DNA from: Rhodothermus sp.
GTDB lineage: Bacteria; Bacteroidota; Rhodothermia; Rhodothermales; Rhodothermaceae
Assembly (NCBI GenBank): GCA_030950375.1
Contig: JAUZRN010000001.1
Location: 1-50,652 of the forward strand
Direction of reading: 5' to 3'
Length of the DNA stretch: 50,652 bases
In this document: positions 25,605 through 32,633 of the stretch, one piece after another
Position numbering within the stretch: position 1 is the stretch's first letter
How the letters are laid out: each line of letters begins with the position of its first letter
Notes under the pieces: model-generated
Told to the model about the DNA's origin: nothing
Database searches by the model: none
The model's input: the letters and a program-made list of their open reading frames with translations, nothing else
Made by a program: the position numbers and the translations under genes

Positions 25605-26349
25605 GATTTTTAAGCTTTTTAAGCAATTATTTTTTTAATTTCTTTGATTATATTATTAATACCTTTTCTATTATTAAGCAATTCTTTTATAAAACTTACT
25701 ATTTCAGCTGCAGCCTCGCTTCCCATCTTCTCTTGGAATTTATGTTTAATAAATTCCAACAAGAAATTCTTAAGAGAAAAATTTTCTCTAATTTTTATTC
25801 CCTCTTCTCTTAATTTTTCATAAATTTCTTTCTTATAATCTTCTTCTATATAATGATCTATCAAAGAAGTTATTGCATTAACAGATATTCTTATCAAATA
25901 TGGAGAAAAAGATCCATCAGTTGCATAACCAAGTTTTTTTAGTTTAAAACGCAAATGATCGATAACTAAGGGATTTTCTATCTGCAAAACAAATAAGTCT
26001 CCTTGTTTTTGAATAACAGGAGATTTTAGAGCTTCTTTAACTTCATTATCCAGATCTTCTTGATTCAACCGCCTCAACTCATGATTATACAACAGAGTTC
26101 TTGCTTTTGAACTTGTTATGCGTAAACGTTGAACCAGTGAATATACACTTGGATTTTCTTCTATATATCCTATTGTTTTTAAGATATCAAAAATAAGCAA
26201 ATCAATGTCACGCTTTAACAATGAACCAAAAGAAGGTCTTAAATAATTTTCTAGTAAAATTCTAAGAGCTTCTCTACATTTACTTTCTTCAATATTTTCT
26301 ATTACTTTTCTAATATCTTCATTCATACCACACACAATCTTTTAGTTCA
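25605..26349. other. AT-rich island of about 745 bp
   Basis: The DNA between the start of mtnA and the stop of the PorV-like gene drops to roughly a quarter to 30 percent G+C by eye, against roughly 60 percent on both sides, with sharp edges at both gene ends. It carries a single gene. I looked for flanking direct or inverted repeats, a tRNA, or transposase remnants and saw none. Most likely acquired by horizontal transfer and fitted between two existing genes. Confidence 0.75.
25619..26326 (-). CDS. Unknown protein encoded in the AT-rich island
   Basis: 235 residues from ATG 26326 (MNEDIRKVIE); a GTG at 26335 would add three residues. I do not recognise a family. The protein is mostly helical and rich in Lys, Glu, Ile and Leu. 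Residues about 60-95 (SVYSLVQRLRITSSKARTLLYN) could form a helix-turn-helix. There is no membrane segment, signal peptide or catalytic motif. Codon use (AAA, ATA, AGA, TTA) is unlike all neighbours. The frame is uninterrupted despite the composition, which argues for a real gene. It lies 24 bp after the PorV-like stop and 14 bp before the mtnA start on the same strand, so it would be read through with them. No strong ribosome binding site. Confidence 0.75.
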   Translation of the reverse strand: MNEDIRKVIENIEESKCREALRILLENYLRPSFGSLLKRDIDLLIFDILKTIGYIEENPSVYSLVQRLRITSSKARTLLYNHELRRLNQEDLDNEVKEALKSPVIQKQGDLFVLQIENPLVIDHLRFKLKKLGYATDGSFSPYLIRISVNAITSLIDHYIEEDYKKEIYEKLREEGIKIRENFSLKNFLLEFIKHKFQEKMGSEAAAEIVSFIKELLNNRKGINNIIKEIKKIIA

Positions 26350-27486
26350 TCAAACGTCCGGACGGTGCCAGCTATCCCGGACCAGCACAAAACGCACGGC
26401 CAGCCGATGCGCAAAGCCCAGCTCCGAAGCCAGTCCGGCAAAGTCGCCAAAGCTATAGTCGACGGTCAGATACCGAAGGCGTATGCCAGCCCCCACGGTC
26501 GGTGTCAGTTCCAGCCCGAAGCGATCGGAGTAGGCCAGCCGGTTGATCCCCCCCCGGAGCGCCACCACTTCCCGATACCAGAACTCGGCGCCCAGCCGGG
26601 GATGCAGCGACACATCGCCCACATTGAAGGCATAGGCCCGCTGACCGTCGAAGGCTACGTCCACATCAAGCGCCAGCACCAACCGATGCAGGCCCAGTGG
26701 CTGTTCGTAAGCGAGGCCCGTACGAAGTACCGGCAGCACCAGATAGGTACCGCCTTTCGGCAGCTCCTGGCCGAACGCTTCTTCAAAGGTATAGGGCTGG
26801 CCGGTGTCCGGATTGATCGTCTCCAGCGCGAACGCGTCGGCATTGATACTCCAGCTCTGGAGCATCGTCGAAAGGTCCTGCACGTTCACGCCCAGCCAGA
26901 AACGGCCCAGCCGGTAGCGGACGCCGGCATCTACACTGTAGCCCCAGGCCTCGGCAAAGTCGCCGATTGCCCGACGCACCACCTTGGCCGAAAGGCCTAC
27001 GGTCAGGTCTTCCCCCAGCAGGCGCGCATAGCTGAAGTAAAACGCATAATCGACCGCCGAGAACGTTTCGATGAACGCCTCGGCCTGCGGCCGGGGTCGA
27101 TTGCGTACCGGATCCCAGGCATTCAGGGTGTTTTTGATGTCGTTGACCCCACTTCGGAAAAAGGCGATGCCCAGGGTCGAACGTGCGCTGAGGGGCCAGG
27201 CCAACGCCGCATAGTCGAACGACACGATCCCGGCAAAGCGCTCGGCATGCATATAGGCCACCTCGGGATAAGCCAGCCCGCTTAAGCCGGCCGGATTCCA
27301 GTAGGTGGCATCCACATCGGTGGCCAGCGCCACATAAGCGCCTCCCATCCCGAGCGCCCGTCCACCGACGCCACCGGCCAGAAAGTCGGCCCCGTACTTG
27401 GCAATCCGCTGGCCGACGGCCGGCAGCCCCAGCCAGCTCCACCCGATCAGCAGCCAGAGGGCCGCCCATTTTCCAGCAATGAACAT
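26350..27486 (-). CDS. PorV/PorQ-family outer membrane protein
   Basis: 378 residues from ATG 27486 (MFIAGKWAALWLLIGW), giving a signal peptide that ends near AVGQ; the open frame runs to 27564 but the extra residues are basic and unlike a signal. The mature start YGADFLAGGVGGRALGMGGAYVALATDVDATYWNPAGLSGL is the hallmark of the PorV/PorQ family (UPF0164-like), followed by alternating beta strands of a FadL-like barrel, closing with LAVRFVLVRDSW. In Bacteroidota PorV and PorQ serve the type IX secretion system; no other T9SS gene is in view, so the specific role is open. Divergent from the methyltransferase gene with a 131-bp shared upstream region. Confidence 0.87.
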   Translation of the reverse strand: MFIAGKWAALWLLIGWSWLGLPAVGQRIAKYGADFLAGGVGGRALGMGGAYVALATDVDATYWNPAGLSGLAYPEVAYMHAERFAGIVSFDYAALAWPLSARSTLGIAFFRSGVNDIKNTLNAWDPVRNRPRPQAEAFIETFSAVDYAFYFSYARLLGEDLTVGLSAKVVRRAIGDFAEAWGYSVDAGVRYRLGRFWLGVNVQDLSTMLQSWSINADAFALETINPDTGQPYTFEEAFGQELPKGGTYLVLPVLRTGLAYEQPLGLHRLVLALDVDVAFDGQRAYAFNVGDVSLHPRLGAEFWYREVVALRGGINRLAYSDRFGLELTPTVGAGIRLRYLTVDYSFGDFAGLASELGFAHRLAVRFVLVRDSWHRPDV

Positions 27487-27617
27487 GCGTAGCAGCTCTG
27501 CGTTGATGGTGGTTTGCTGTAACCGACGATCACGGTATCGGCCCGTAAGTGACTGGAATAACAAAAATCCAACCGGCTGGCGCTTTCCCCGTTCCCGTCG
27601 ATACTCAACGGTGGCCT

Positions 27618-28820
27618 ATGCGTGTCATACTCAAACCCGGCAAAGATAAGTTGTTGCGTCGCGGCTATCCCTGGGTGTTTGCCAACCAGCTCCATCGCAT
27701 CGAAGGCCGGCCGCGCACCGGTGACGTGGTCGAAATCGCTGCCGCCGACGGCACCGTGTATGGCCTGGGATTCTATCACGAGCACTCCCAGATCGCCGTA
27801 CGTTTTCTCACGCCCGATCCCCACGCTACCATCAATGCCGATTTTTTTCGGCAACGGCTGCAGCGAGCTTTTCTGCTGCGTCAGGCGGCCTTTGGGGACA
27901 GTACGCACTATCGCCTTGTCTTTAGTGAGAGCGATGGCCTACCCGGTACGATTATCGATCGCTACGGCGAAGTGCTGACCTGGACCTGCCTCTGCTACGG
28001 CATGGAACAGCGCCGGGAGCTGCTGCTGGATCTGCTGGAAGAGCTGTTTCGACCGCGGGCCATCGTCGAACGCAACGACAACGCCCTGCGCGCAAAAGAC
28101 GGTCTGCCTCAGCAACGCGGTATCCTGCGCGGTCACTACAACGGTCCGGTAGAGATCATCGAAGAAGGCGTGCGCTTCCACGTAGACGTGCTCGAAGGAC
28201 TGAAAACCGGCTTCTTTCTGGATCAACGACTGCATCGCCCCGTTGTGGCCCGGCTGGCCCGGAATCGCCGTGTACTCGATGTATTTGCAGCCGATGGAGG
28301 CTTCGGACTGATGGCTGCCGCATACGGAGCTGCCCACGTACACCTGCTTGACGTTTCCCAGACAGCAATGGAGCGGGCTCAAGCCAACGCGCGCCTGAAT
28401 GGCCTGGACCGGGCCCGCCTGACCTTCGACGTGGCCAATGCCCTGGACCGGCTGGGTGAGCTCGTCGCACAGGGTGCGACCTACGACCTGATCGTGCTCG
28501 ATCCTCCGGCCTTTGCCAAAAGTAAACGGCATCTGAACGACGCCCGCCGGGCCTACCAGCGGATCAATATCAGTGCGCTACGTCTCCTACCGCCCGGAGG
28601 GCTCCTGGCTACGGCCTCCTGTTCGCAGGCCCTCGACGAGGTCGAATTTCGGAAGATCATTCATTACAGCGCCCGCCGAGCTGGCTGTGCCCTGCGGCTT
28701 CTCTACCGCGGCACGCAGCCGCCCGATCACCCGGTCCTGGAAGCTATGCCTGAAACGCACTATCTCAAGTTCTTCATTTTTCAGAAACTGACCGACGAAG
28801 CCCCACCGGTACGGCAATGA
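27618..28820 (+). CDS. RlmI-like class I SAM-dependent rRNA cytosine methyltransferase
   Basis: 400 residues from ATG 27618 (MRVILKPGKDK) with GGTGG a few bases upstream; the frame extends to 27549 but the family begins at this Met. An N-terminal PUA-like domain (RRGYPWVFANQLHRIEG, GDVVEIAAADGTVYGLGFY) is followed by YRLVFSESDGLPGTIIDRYG and a Rossmann methyltransferase domain: DVFAADGGFGLMAAAYGA, VLDPPAFAKSK, TASCSQALDEVEF (catalytic Cys). RlmI makes m5C1962 in 23S rRNA; the exact site here is assumed from the family. One of the few plus-strand genes. It converges with the thioredoxin-like gene, the stops being 9 bp apart. Confidence 0.92.
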   Translation: MRVILKPGKDKLLRRGYPWVFANQLHRIEGRPRTGDVVEIAAADGTVYGLGFYHEHSQIAVRFLTPDPHATINADFFRQRLQRAFLLRQAAFGDSTHYRLVFSESDGLPGTIIDRYGEVLTWTCLCYGMEQRRELLLDLLEELFRPRAIVERNDNALRAKDGLPQQRGILRGHYNGPVEIIEEGVRFHVDVLEGLKTGFFLDQRLHRPVVARLARNRRVLDVFAADGGFGLMAAAYGAAHVHLLDVSQTAMERAQANARLNGLDRARLTFDVANALDRLGELVAQGATYDLIVLDPPAFAKSKRHLNDARRAYQRINISALRLLPPGGLLATASCSQALDEVEFRKIIHYSARRAGCALRLLYRGTQPPDHPVLEAMPETHYLKFFIFQKLTDEAPPVRQ

Positions 28821-28829
28821 ATGGTCCCG

Positions 28830-29315
28830 CTAACATAACCACGGGACTTTTCCAGCGCAGTCGCTGATCAGCGACTCCTGTGCGTACTTTCTATCCGGAA
28901 GCGGCATTCCTGCTGCAACCCATCGCCGAATTGCCTGTACCCCGACCTGCCGCAACAAGAAATGTACACGCATCCCGTCCTGATGCAACAGGACAACCTG
29001 CGGCGTAGCGCGAATGCCGGGCGCCACCGTCTGTAGATAATGCATCGGCAAGCTATACCAGCGAGCTCCGGTAGCAACCTCGTGAAAAGGCCCCATTTTA
29101 CGCAGATGATCCAGCCCCATTCGCACGTTCCGGCTTATTGCCACCCCTACCATCCGAAAGGCCAGACCCTGCGCACGCGCTTTTTTCGGCAGCTCCTTAC
29201 GGATCCGATTCAGCAAGTCGAGCAACTCCGGATCATTCGAGGGGCCACAGGTAGGGGATCCGAGGTACACCAGAGCAATACGTCCGTCTCGTTTCCCGTC
29301 TGGAGTTGTTGCCAT
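28830..29315 (-). CDS. Thioredoxin-fold protein, probably the -1 frame part of a tethered protein
   Basis: 161 residues if started at its own ATG (29315), which has no ribosome binding site. The segment RIALVYLGSPTCGPSNDPEL looks like the first strand and active-site turn of a thioredoxin fold with a single-Cys CGPS site, and IRATPQVVLLHQDGMRVHFL carries the cis-proline (TPQ). The first eight residues overlap another reading frame that encodes a membrane anchor; a -1 slip at GGGAAAC (29297 to 29291) would join the two into a 194-residue protein. The single-Cys site suggests a reductase using monothiol chemistry or a binding role. It is the last gene of the beta-propeller cluster. It could also be read from a simple reinitiation. 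Confidence 0.75.
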   Translation of the reverse strand: MATTPDGKRDGRIALVYLGSPTCGPSNDPELLDLLNRIRKELPKKARAQGLAFRMVGVAISRNVRMGLDHLRKMGPFHEVATGARWYSLPMHYLQTVAPGIRATPQVVLLHQDGMRVHFLLRQVGVQAIRRWVAAGMPLPDRKYAQESLISDCAGKVPWLC

Positions 29316-29413
29316 GTATCCGGACGCAGTTTATGGTAATAGAGAAAACTTGCCCATCCCAGCAGCAGTCCACTGCATACCAGCAAAGCGTCTCGTATTG
29401 CGTTCACGGTCAT
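29210..29413 (-). CDS. Membrane-anchor reading frame upstream of the thioredoxin-fold frame
   Basis: 67 residues in the zero frame. Its ATG (29413) overlaps the TGA of the upstream beta-propeller gene as ATGA, a strong sign that translation starts here. Residues 8-27 (DALLVCSGLLLGWASFLYYH) form a membrane helix or uncleaved signal anchor, then HKLRPDTWQQLQT. Codons 40-41 (GGA AAC) lie in G_GGA_AAC, a canonical X_XXY_YYZ slippery heptamer. Without a slip the product ends after a short meaningless tail at 29210; with a -1 slip it runs on into the thioredoxin fold. A plain frameshift mutation or sequence error is the alternative. Confidence 0.6.
   Translation of the reverse strand: MTVNAIRDALLVCSGLLLGWASFLYYHKLRPDTWQQLQTGNETDVLLWCTSDPLPVAPRMIRSCSTC
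29291..29297 (-). other. Candidate -1 frameshift slippery heptamer GGGAAAC
   Basis: Read in the frame set by ATG 29413 the heptamer is G GGA AAC; after a -1 slip the tRNAs read GGG AAA and continue CGA GAC GGA CGT, which is exactly the frame of the thioredoxin fold. An imperfect stem (CTCGGATC with GATCCGGAG) lies about 26 bases downstream, further than the usual 5-9 bases for a stimulator. Position and frame relations are seen; function is inferred. Confidence 0.45.
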
Positions 29414-30588
29414 CGCGCTATGGCAAGCGGTATGTCTGCTGGTAGCTGAAACAGCGCCACATGAGGTAGTCTCGCCTCCATAGAGGTCCCCAACCACAGA
29501 CGTCCCCGACGGTCATATAGCTGTCGAAAAGGCAGCGAGGCCTCCAGCCAGCCCCAGTGCTGCAGATCAGGACTGATCCAGAAAATGTAGGTCCGTTCTT
29601 GATCGATGATGGTAGGCTGATCGCGCCGCATCACCTGTTCAACCACATGCAGCACGATCACCCCTGATGGCAAGACCACGACATTCCGAAAACGGATGCC
29701 GCGAGAGCGCAAGATGGGCTCAATGATTGCCCCCTGTATGCGATGGGCCAGTAGCGGGACCTCATCCAGACGCAGACGCCAGCGGCGCCGGCCATCGGTG
29801 GTATAGCATTCTACAACGGGAAGGTATCGATAGGCCAGAATCAGGCCTGCGTGATCTGGATCGCAGAACAGCCGGGCTTCCAGCATGATCGGCGGGGTTC
29901 CCTCCGGCAGTCCTTTCCGTGGATAAAAATCCAGCAGGCCGAAAGCCCGCACGTGCTCGCCGTCCAGCGTCAGCACATGGAGCCGGGGCTGCTCCCACCA
30001 GTTGAGCGGGTTGGCATATACATACAACGTATCCTGCATCAGGCATGCGCCCAGCACTTCGCCGTTTAAGACTGTGCGCAGTTCATAGGTGCGGTCCCAC
30101 ATAAACGTGTCGTTTCTTTTCAGGAACCGGTGCACCCGCCCACTGCTCCGCTCCACCACGTAAAGACGTCCCTGCCGATCGAAGGCGGCATACAGTGGAG
30201 GCGCCAGAAACTCGCCGGGACCTTCCCCCTGACGTCCCAGTCTGAAACGGAACTGGCCGGTCTGAGCAAAAAAAAGCAGGGCGTAGTTCTCCTGATCCAC
30301 CACAACCAGCTCGCCAGCAGGATCAAATGCAGCATAAACGACCCGACCAAAAAAATATGCCGGCGGCTGCGCCTCCCGAGCTCCCAGTAAAAGCAGCGAT
30401 TCCATCTGCGACAGCGCCGCCACTTCTGGCCACACGGCCGACGTAGACTGCCGGTCCGCCGCTCGCGTCAGCACCAGATCAAACCTCCCCTGCCACTGAT
30501 CCAGTAAGGGGTAGATCTGGGCCTCCTGCGATGCAGGAGGTTGACAGCCTATCCAACCTACTACCAGAACAATCCATATCTTTCTCAT
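29410..30588 (-). CDS. Six-bladed beta-propeller lipoprotein 1
   Basis: 392 residues with a lipoprotein signal ending GWIGC (Cys15). Repeated blade motifs are visible: VVYAAFDPAGELVVVDQENYALLFF, then the signature RLGRQGEGPGEFLAPPLYAAF, and DRQGRLYVVERSSGRVHRF. RQGEGPGEF/Y is characteristic of the six-bladed beta-propeller (BF3164/DUF4934-like) proteins of Bacteroidota, whose function is not known; some are surface lipoproteins. It follows the second propeller by 5 bp and its stop overlaps the start of the membrane-anchor frame. GC content is like the chromosome throughout. Confidence 0.85.
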   Translation of the reverse strand: MRKIWIVLVVGWIGCQPPASQEAQIYPLLDQWQGRFDLVLTRAADRQSTSAVWPEVAALSQMESLLLLGAREAQPPAYFFGRVVYAAFDPAGELVVVDQENYALLFFAQTGQFRFRLGRQGEGPGEFLAPPLYAAFDRQGRLYVVERSSGRVHRFLKRNDTFMWDRTYELRTVLNGEVLGACLMQDTLYVYANPLNWWEQPRLHVLTLDGEHVRAFGLLDFYPRKGLPEGTPPIMLEARLFCDPDHAGLILAYRYLPVVECYTTDGRRRWRLRLDEVPLLAHRIQGAIIEPILRSRGIRFRNVVVLPSGVIVLHVVEQVMRRDQPTIIDQERTYIFWISPDLQHWGWLEASLPFRQLYDRRGRLWLGTSMEARLPHVALFQLPADIPLAIAR

Positions 30589-30593
30589 ACTCG

Positions 30594-31796
30594 CTATGGC
30601 TCTTTTTCCGGAAGCACATAATAAGCAATGTGCGGGATCTCTTGTCGATACATATCCCAGCGATATCCTACCAGTATGGAATCTCTATAAGCCTCTACCA
30701 CAGCAAAAGGATAATTTTCCAGATTCAACAACATAGCTTTCTTATTATTCAGATTTATCAAATAGGCTATCGGATATTTCCGAAGGACTTTTCCTCGCTC
30801 CGCTTCATATCTAACAAAAGCATACAGCAAGATCTCATCTGACAAAAACGTAATCCCTGAAGGCTTATCCAGCTTTCCAGAATATGAAAACTCCTTGATG
30901 AATACTTCCGAAGGAAAATAGCGCGCTCGACTATTTCCTTTCATAAGAAACGGCTGCAACACGATATGCTTCAGAAAAACATGATGTACATTACTATTAT
31001 TACTAAACAGAACATCTATAATCGGATAATAAAGAAAAGCTCCTACCACATGTTTAGATCCACACGCCACAAATGCCCGATGCACTAATAAATTAAGAAA
31101 CCTTTCCTTTTCTTCTACCATATAATGTCTATGATTATCCATATTTAGAATACGACTATTTATGATATCAACTTTATAAAATAAAGGATCATCAAAGGAG
31201 TAGTAAGGCGGTTTATTAATCACAATATACCTTTCATTTTGCAAACATACATAATCCAGACCTGGGATTCTTTCAGGCAAATCCAGAATTCTCTTAAATG
31301 TATACCCCTCTTCACTTTTATAATAGACAACAAAAAATCCTCTCGAGTTATCATATACATACAATGAATCATTGCTACCTATTAACAGGTATCCTGCCTG
31401 CATGTATTCGCCCGGTCCCTCTCCCTGCCTTCCTACGACCTCTACAAACTGCCCCGACCGGTCGTAAAGACGTACTTCCTGATTGTCAAAATCCAGCACA
31501 ATGATGCCTCCTTCGCTATCGATGACCACATCCAAGATGTCCCCAAACATATCGTATCGATTGGCCGAAGCCAACGCGCCACGCTGCCAGTGCAGCCGGG
31601 CCTGCTGTAACCGCTTTGCCCACCGGTGCAATACCGAATCGCCCTGATCTGCTTCCGTAACGATCCAGTCGAACGTACGTAGATCTGCCAGACGCTCCGG
31701 ATTGGGATGAAACTCCTGTCCCTTTCCCGGACGGGCACTGTCACGCCCCGCACACCCTCCACCCAGCAACAGCAACACCACCCAGAAACCAATCAC
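30594..31796 (-). CDS. Six-bladed beta-propeller lipoprotein 2 with a mosaic GC content
   Basis: 400 residues from GTG 31796, which gives a compact lipoprotein signal ending LLGGGC (Cys15) and GGGAG upstream; the open frame extends to 31985 but would run through the preceding peptide gene. Blade motifs: DILDVVIDSEGGIIVLDFDN, EVVGRQGEGPGEYMQAGYLL and SNDSLYVYDNSRGFFVVYY. It shares length, lipobox position and the RQGEGPGE signature with propeller 1, so they are paralogues. The part encoding the C-terminal two thirds (about 30600-31390) is very AT-rich, the N-terminal third GC-rich. Starts 7 bp after the first peptide gene. Confidence 0.82.
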   Translation of the reverse strand: MIGFWVVLLLLGGGCAGRDSARPGKGQEFHPNPERLADLRTFDWIVTEADQGDSVLHRWAKRLQQARLHWQRGALASANRYDMFGDILDVVIDSEGGIIVLDFDNQEVRLYDRSGQFVEVVGRQGEGPGEYMQAGYLLIGSNDSLYVYDNSRGFFVVYYKSEEGYTFKRILDLPERIPGLDYVCLQNERYIVINKPPYYSFDDPLFYKVDIINSRILNMDNHRHYMVEEKERFLNLLVHRAFVACGSKHVVGAFLYYPIIDVLFSNNSNVHHVFLKHIVLQPFLMKGNSRARYFPSEVFIKEFSYSGKLDKPSGITFLSDEILLYAFVRYEAERGKVLRKYPIAYLINLNNKKAMLLNLENYPFAVVEAYRDSILVGYRWDMYRQEIPHIAYYVLPEKEP

Positions 31797-31803
31797 CCAC
31801 CAC

Positions 31804-32025
31804 CTACTCCCATGCCACCACACCACAGCTATATGTCTCACACCCACCACCACTTTTCGCATCGCACCCCGTAGGCGTCTCAGCATCCTGGCATTGATCA
31901 TACACGCAGGCATCATACTCACAGTGTACCGCCTGAACATAGCGCGGCGGCATCCAGAGGCCTCCGATAAACGCAAGTAACGCAAATAGAAAGAGTACGA
32001 TCACAAAGATACGTCCTGCCTTCAT
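31804..32025 (-). CDS. Small exported six-cysteine peptide 1
   Basis: 73 residues from ATG 32025 (MKAGRIFVIVLFLFALLAFIGG), a clear signal peptide or anchor, then a 45-residue domain with six cysteines spaced Cx4C-x4-C-x8-C-x7-C-x4-C. Tyrosine- and aspartate-rich, with no homology I can name. The even number and tight spacing suggest three disulfides in an exported peptide. It resembles in plan the small cysteine-rich peptides (such as NVEALA proteins) that accompany six-bladed propeller genes in Bacteroidota, but the NVEALA signature is absent. It sits 28 bp after peptide 2 and 7 bp before propeller 2. Confidence 0.7.
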   Translation of the reverse strand: MKAGRIFVIVLFLFALLAFIGGLWMPPRYVQAVHCEYDACVYDQCQDAETPTGCDAKSGGGCETYSCGVVAWE

Positions 32026-32053
32026 GGCTTCATTTCTCTGGCTCCCTGAGGGT

Positions 32054-32281
32054 TCATTCCGGGTTATCACAATTCTCCGTGCGGCACAAGCCCCCATACA
32101 TCAAGCAGTTGGTCGCATAAAACGAGGTATCCTTACAGATACCCAGATACTGATCTTCTGACTGCGCCAATTCGCAGACGTCGTTCTCACAGAAAGGATG
32201 ACTGTGCAAATTTGCAGGTAGCCAGAGCGCTCCGGCCAGCAATCCCGCGGCAACAAGCAGATAGCCCAGTGCTCGCTTCAT
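32054..32281 (-). CDS. Small exported six-cysteine peptide 2
   Basis: 75 residues from ATG 32281 (MKRALGYLLVAAGLLAGALW), with AAGAG shortly upstream. A signal peptide or anchor is followed by six cysteines spaced Cx4C-x12-C-x9-C-x6-C-x4-C. It begins and ends with Cx4C like peptide 1, with the same length and position after the signal, so the two are probably diverged duplicates. First gene of the cluster peptide 2, peptide 1, propeller 2, propeller 1, anchor/thioredoxin fold. Function unknown; a disulfide-rich secreted ligand or structural peptide is a guess. Confidence 0.7.
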   Translation of the reverse strand: MKRALGYLLVAAGLLAGALWLPANLHSHPFCENDVCELAQSEDQYLGICKDTSFYATNCLMYGGLCRTENCDNPE

Positions 32282-32633
32282 GACTCTTGCAGACTTGTTC
32301 CTGGATGACATGCGGTTTTCGTGAACCGCAACGATAATCAACGTAGATAGAAGGGGATTGTCAATTTTTTTGAAAAATATTGAATACGTTCGAATACCTC
32401 CGAACTTCTCGGCAAAAGCATCCACCCGTCCCCTCATCGCGACCAGACATAAGGTCACCCTGCAATGCCTCCCTCCCTCGACAGAGGCACACTATGTATC
32501 CCCTGCGCCGAGCCCTAAAGCATCGGATCTGGTCCGCTTATGAGGTGTCCCTGTGGATGGCCATAGATGTGCGACGCCACCCTTATCGCAGGAGGCCGAT
32601 TGAAAGGAAAACGTCACCCGACTGTTGTTTTTT
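32282..32633. other. 352-bp region without a gene, between nuoN and the peptide cluster
   Basis: Open frames here are short and lack coding character. The half next to the peptide genes is AT-rich and holds the promoter candidate at 32334-32364 and a short inverted repeat (GTTCG and CGAAC, about 32389-32406). The half next to the nuoN stop (32460-32633) shows nothing I can identify; no strong terminator for the nuo operon was found. Confidence 0.6.
32334..32364 (-). promoter_or_regulatory. Promoter candidate for the peptide/propeller cluster
   Basis: On the minus strand TTGACA (32364 to 32359) is a perfect -35 hexamer; GATTAT (32339 to 32334), 19 bases on, or TTGATT at 17 bases, are possible -10 elements. 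Transcription would start roughly 40-50 bases before the ATG of peptide 2. The Bacteroidota -33/-7 consensus does not fit with correct spacing. Confidence 0.35.

Noticed and set aside
25605-26349. The AT-rich island as an insertion sequence or prophage remnant
   Set aside because: No transposase, integrase, terminal inverted repeats, target-site duplication or tRNA could be found at the edges.
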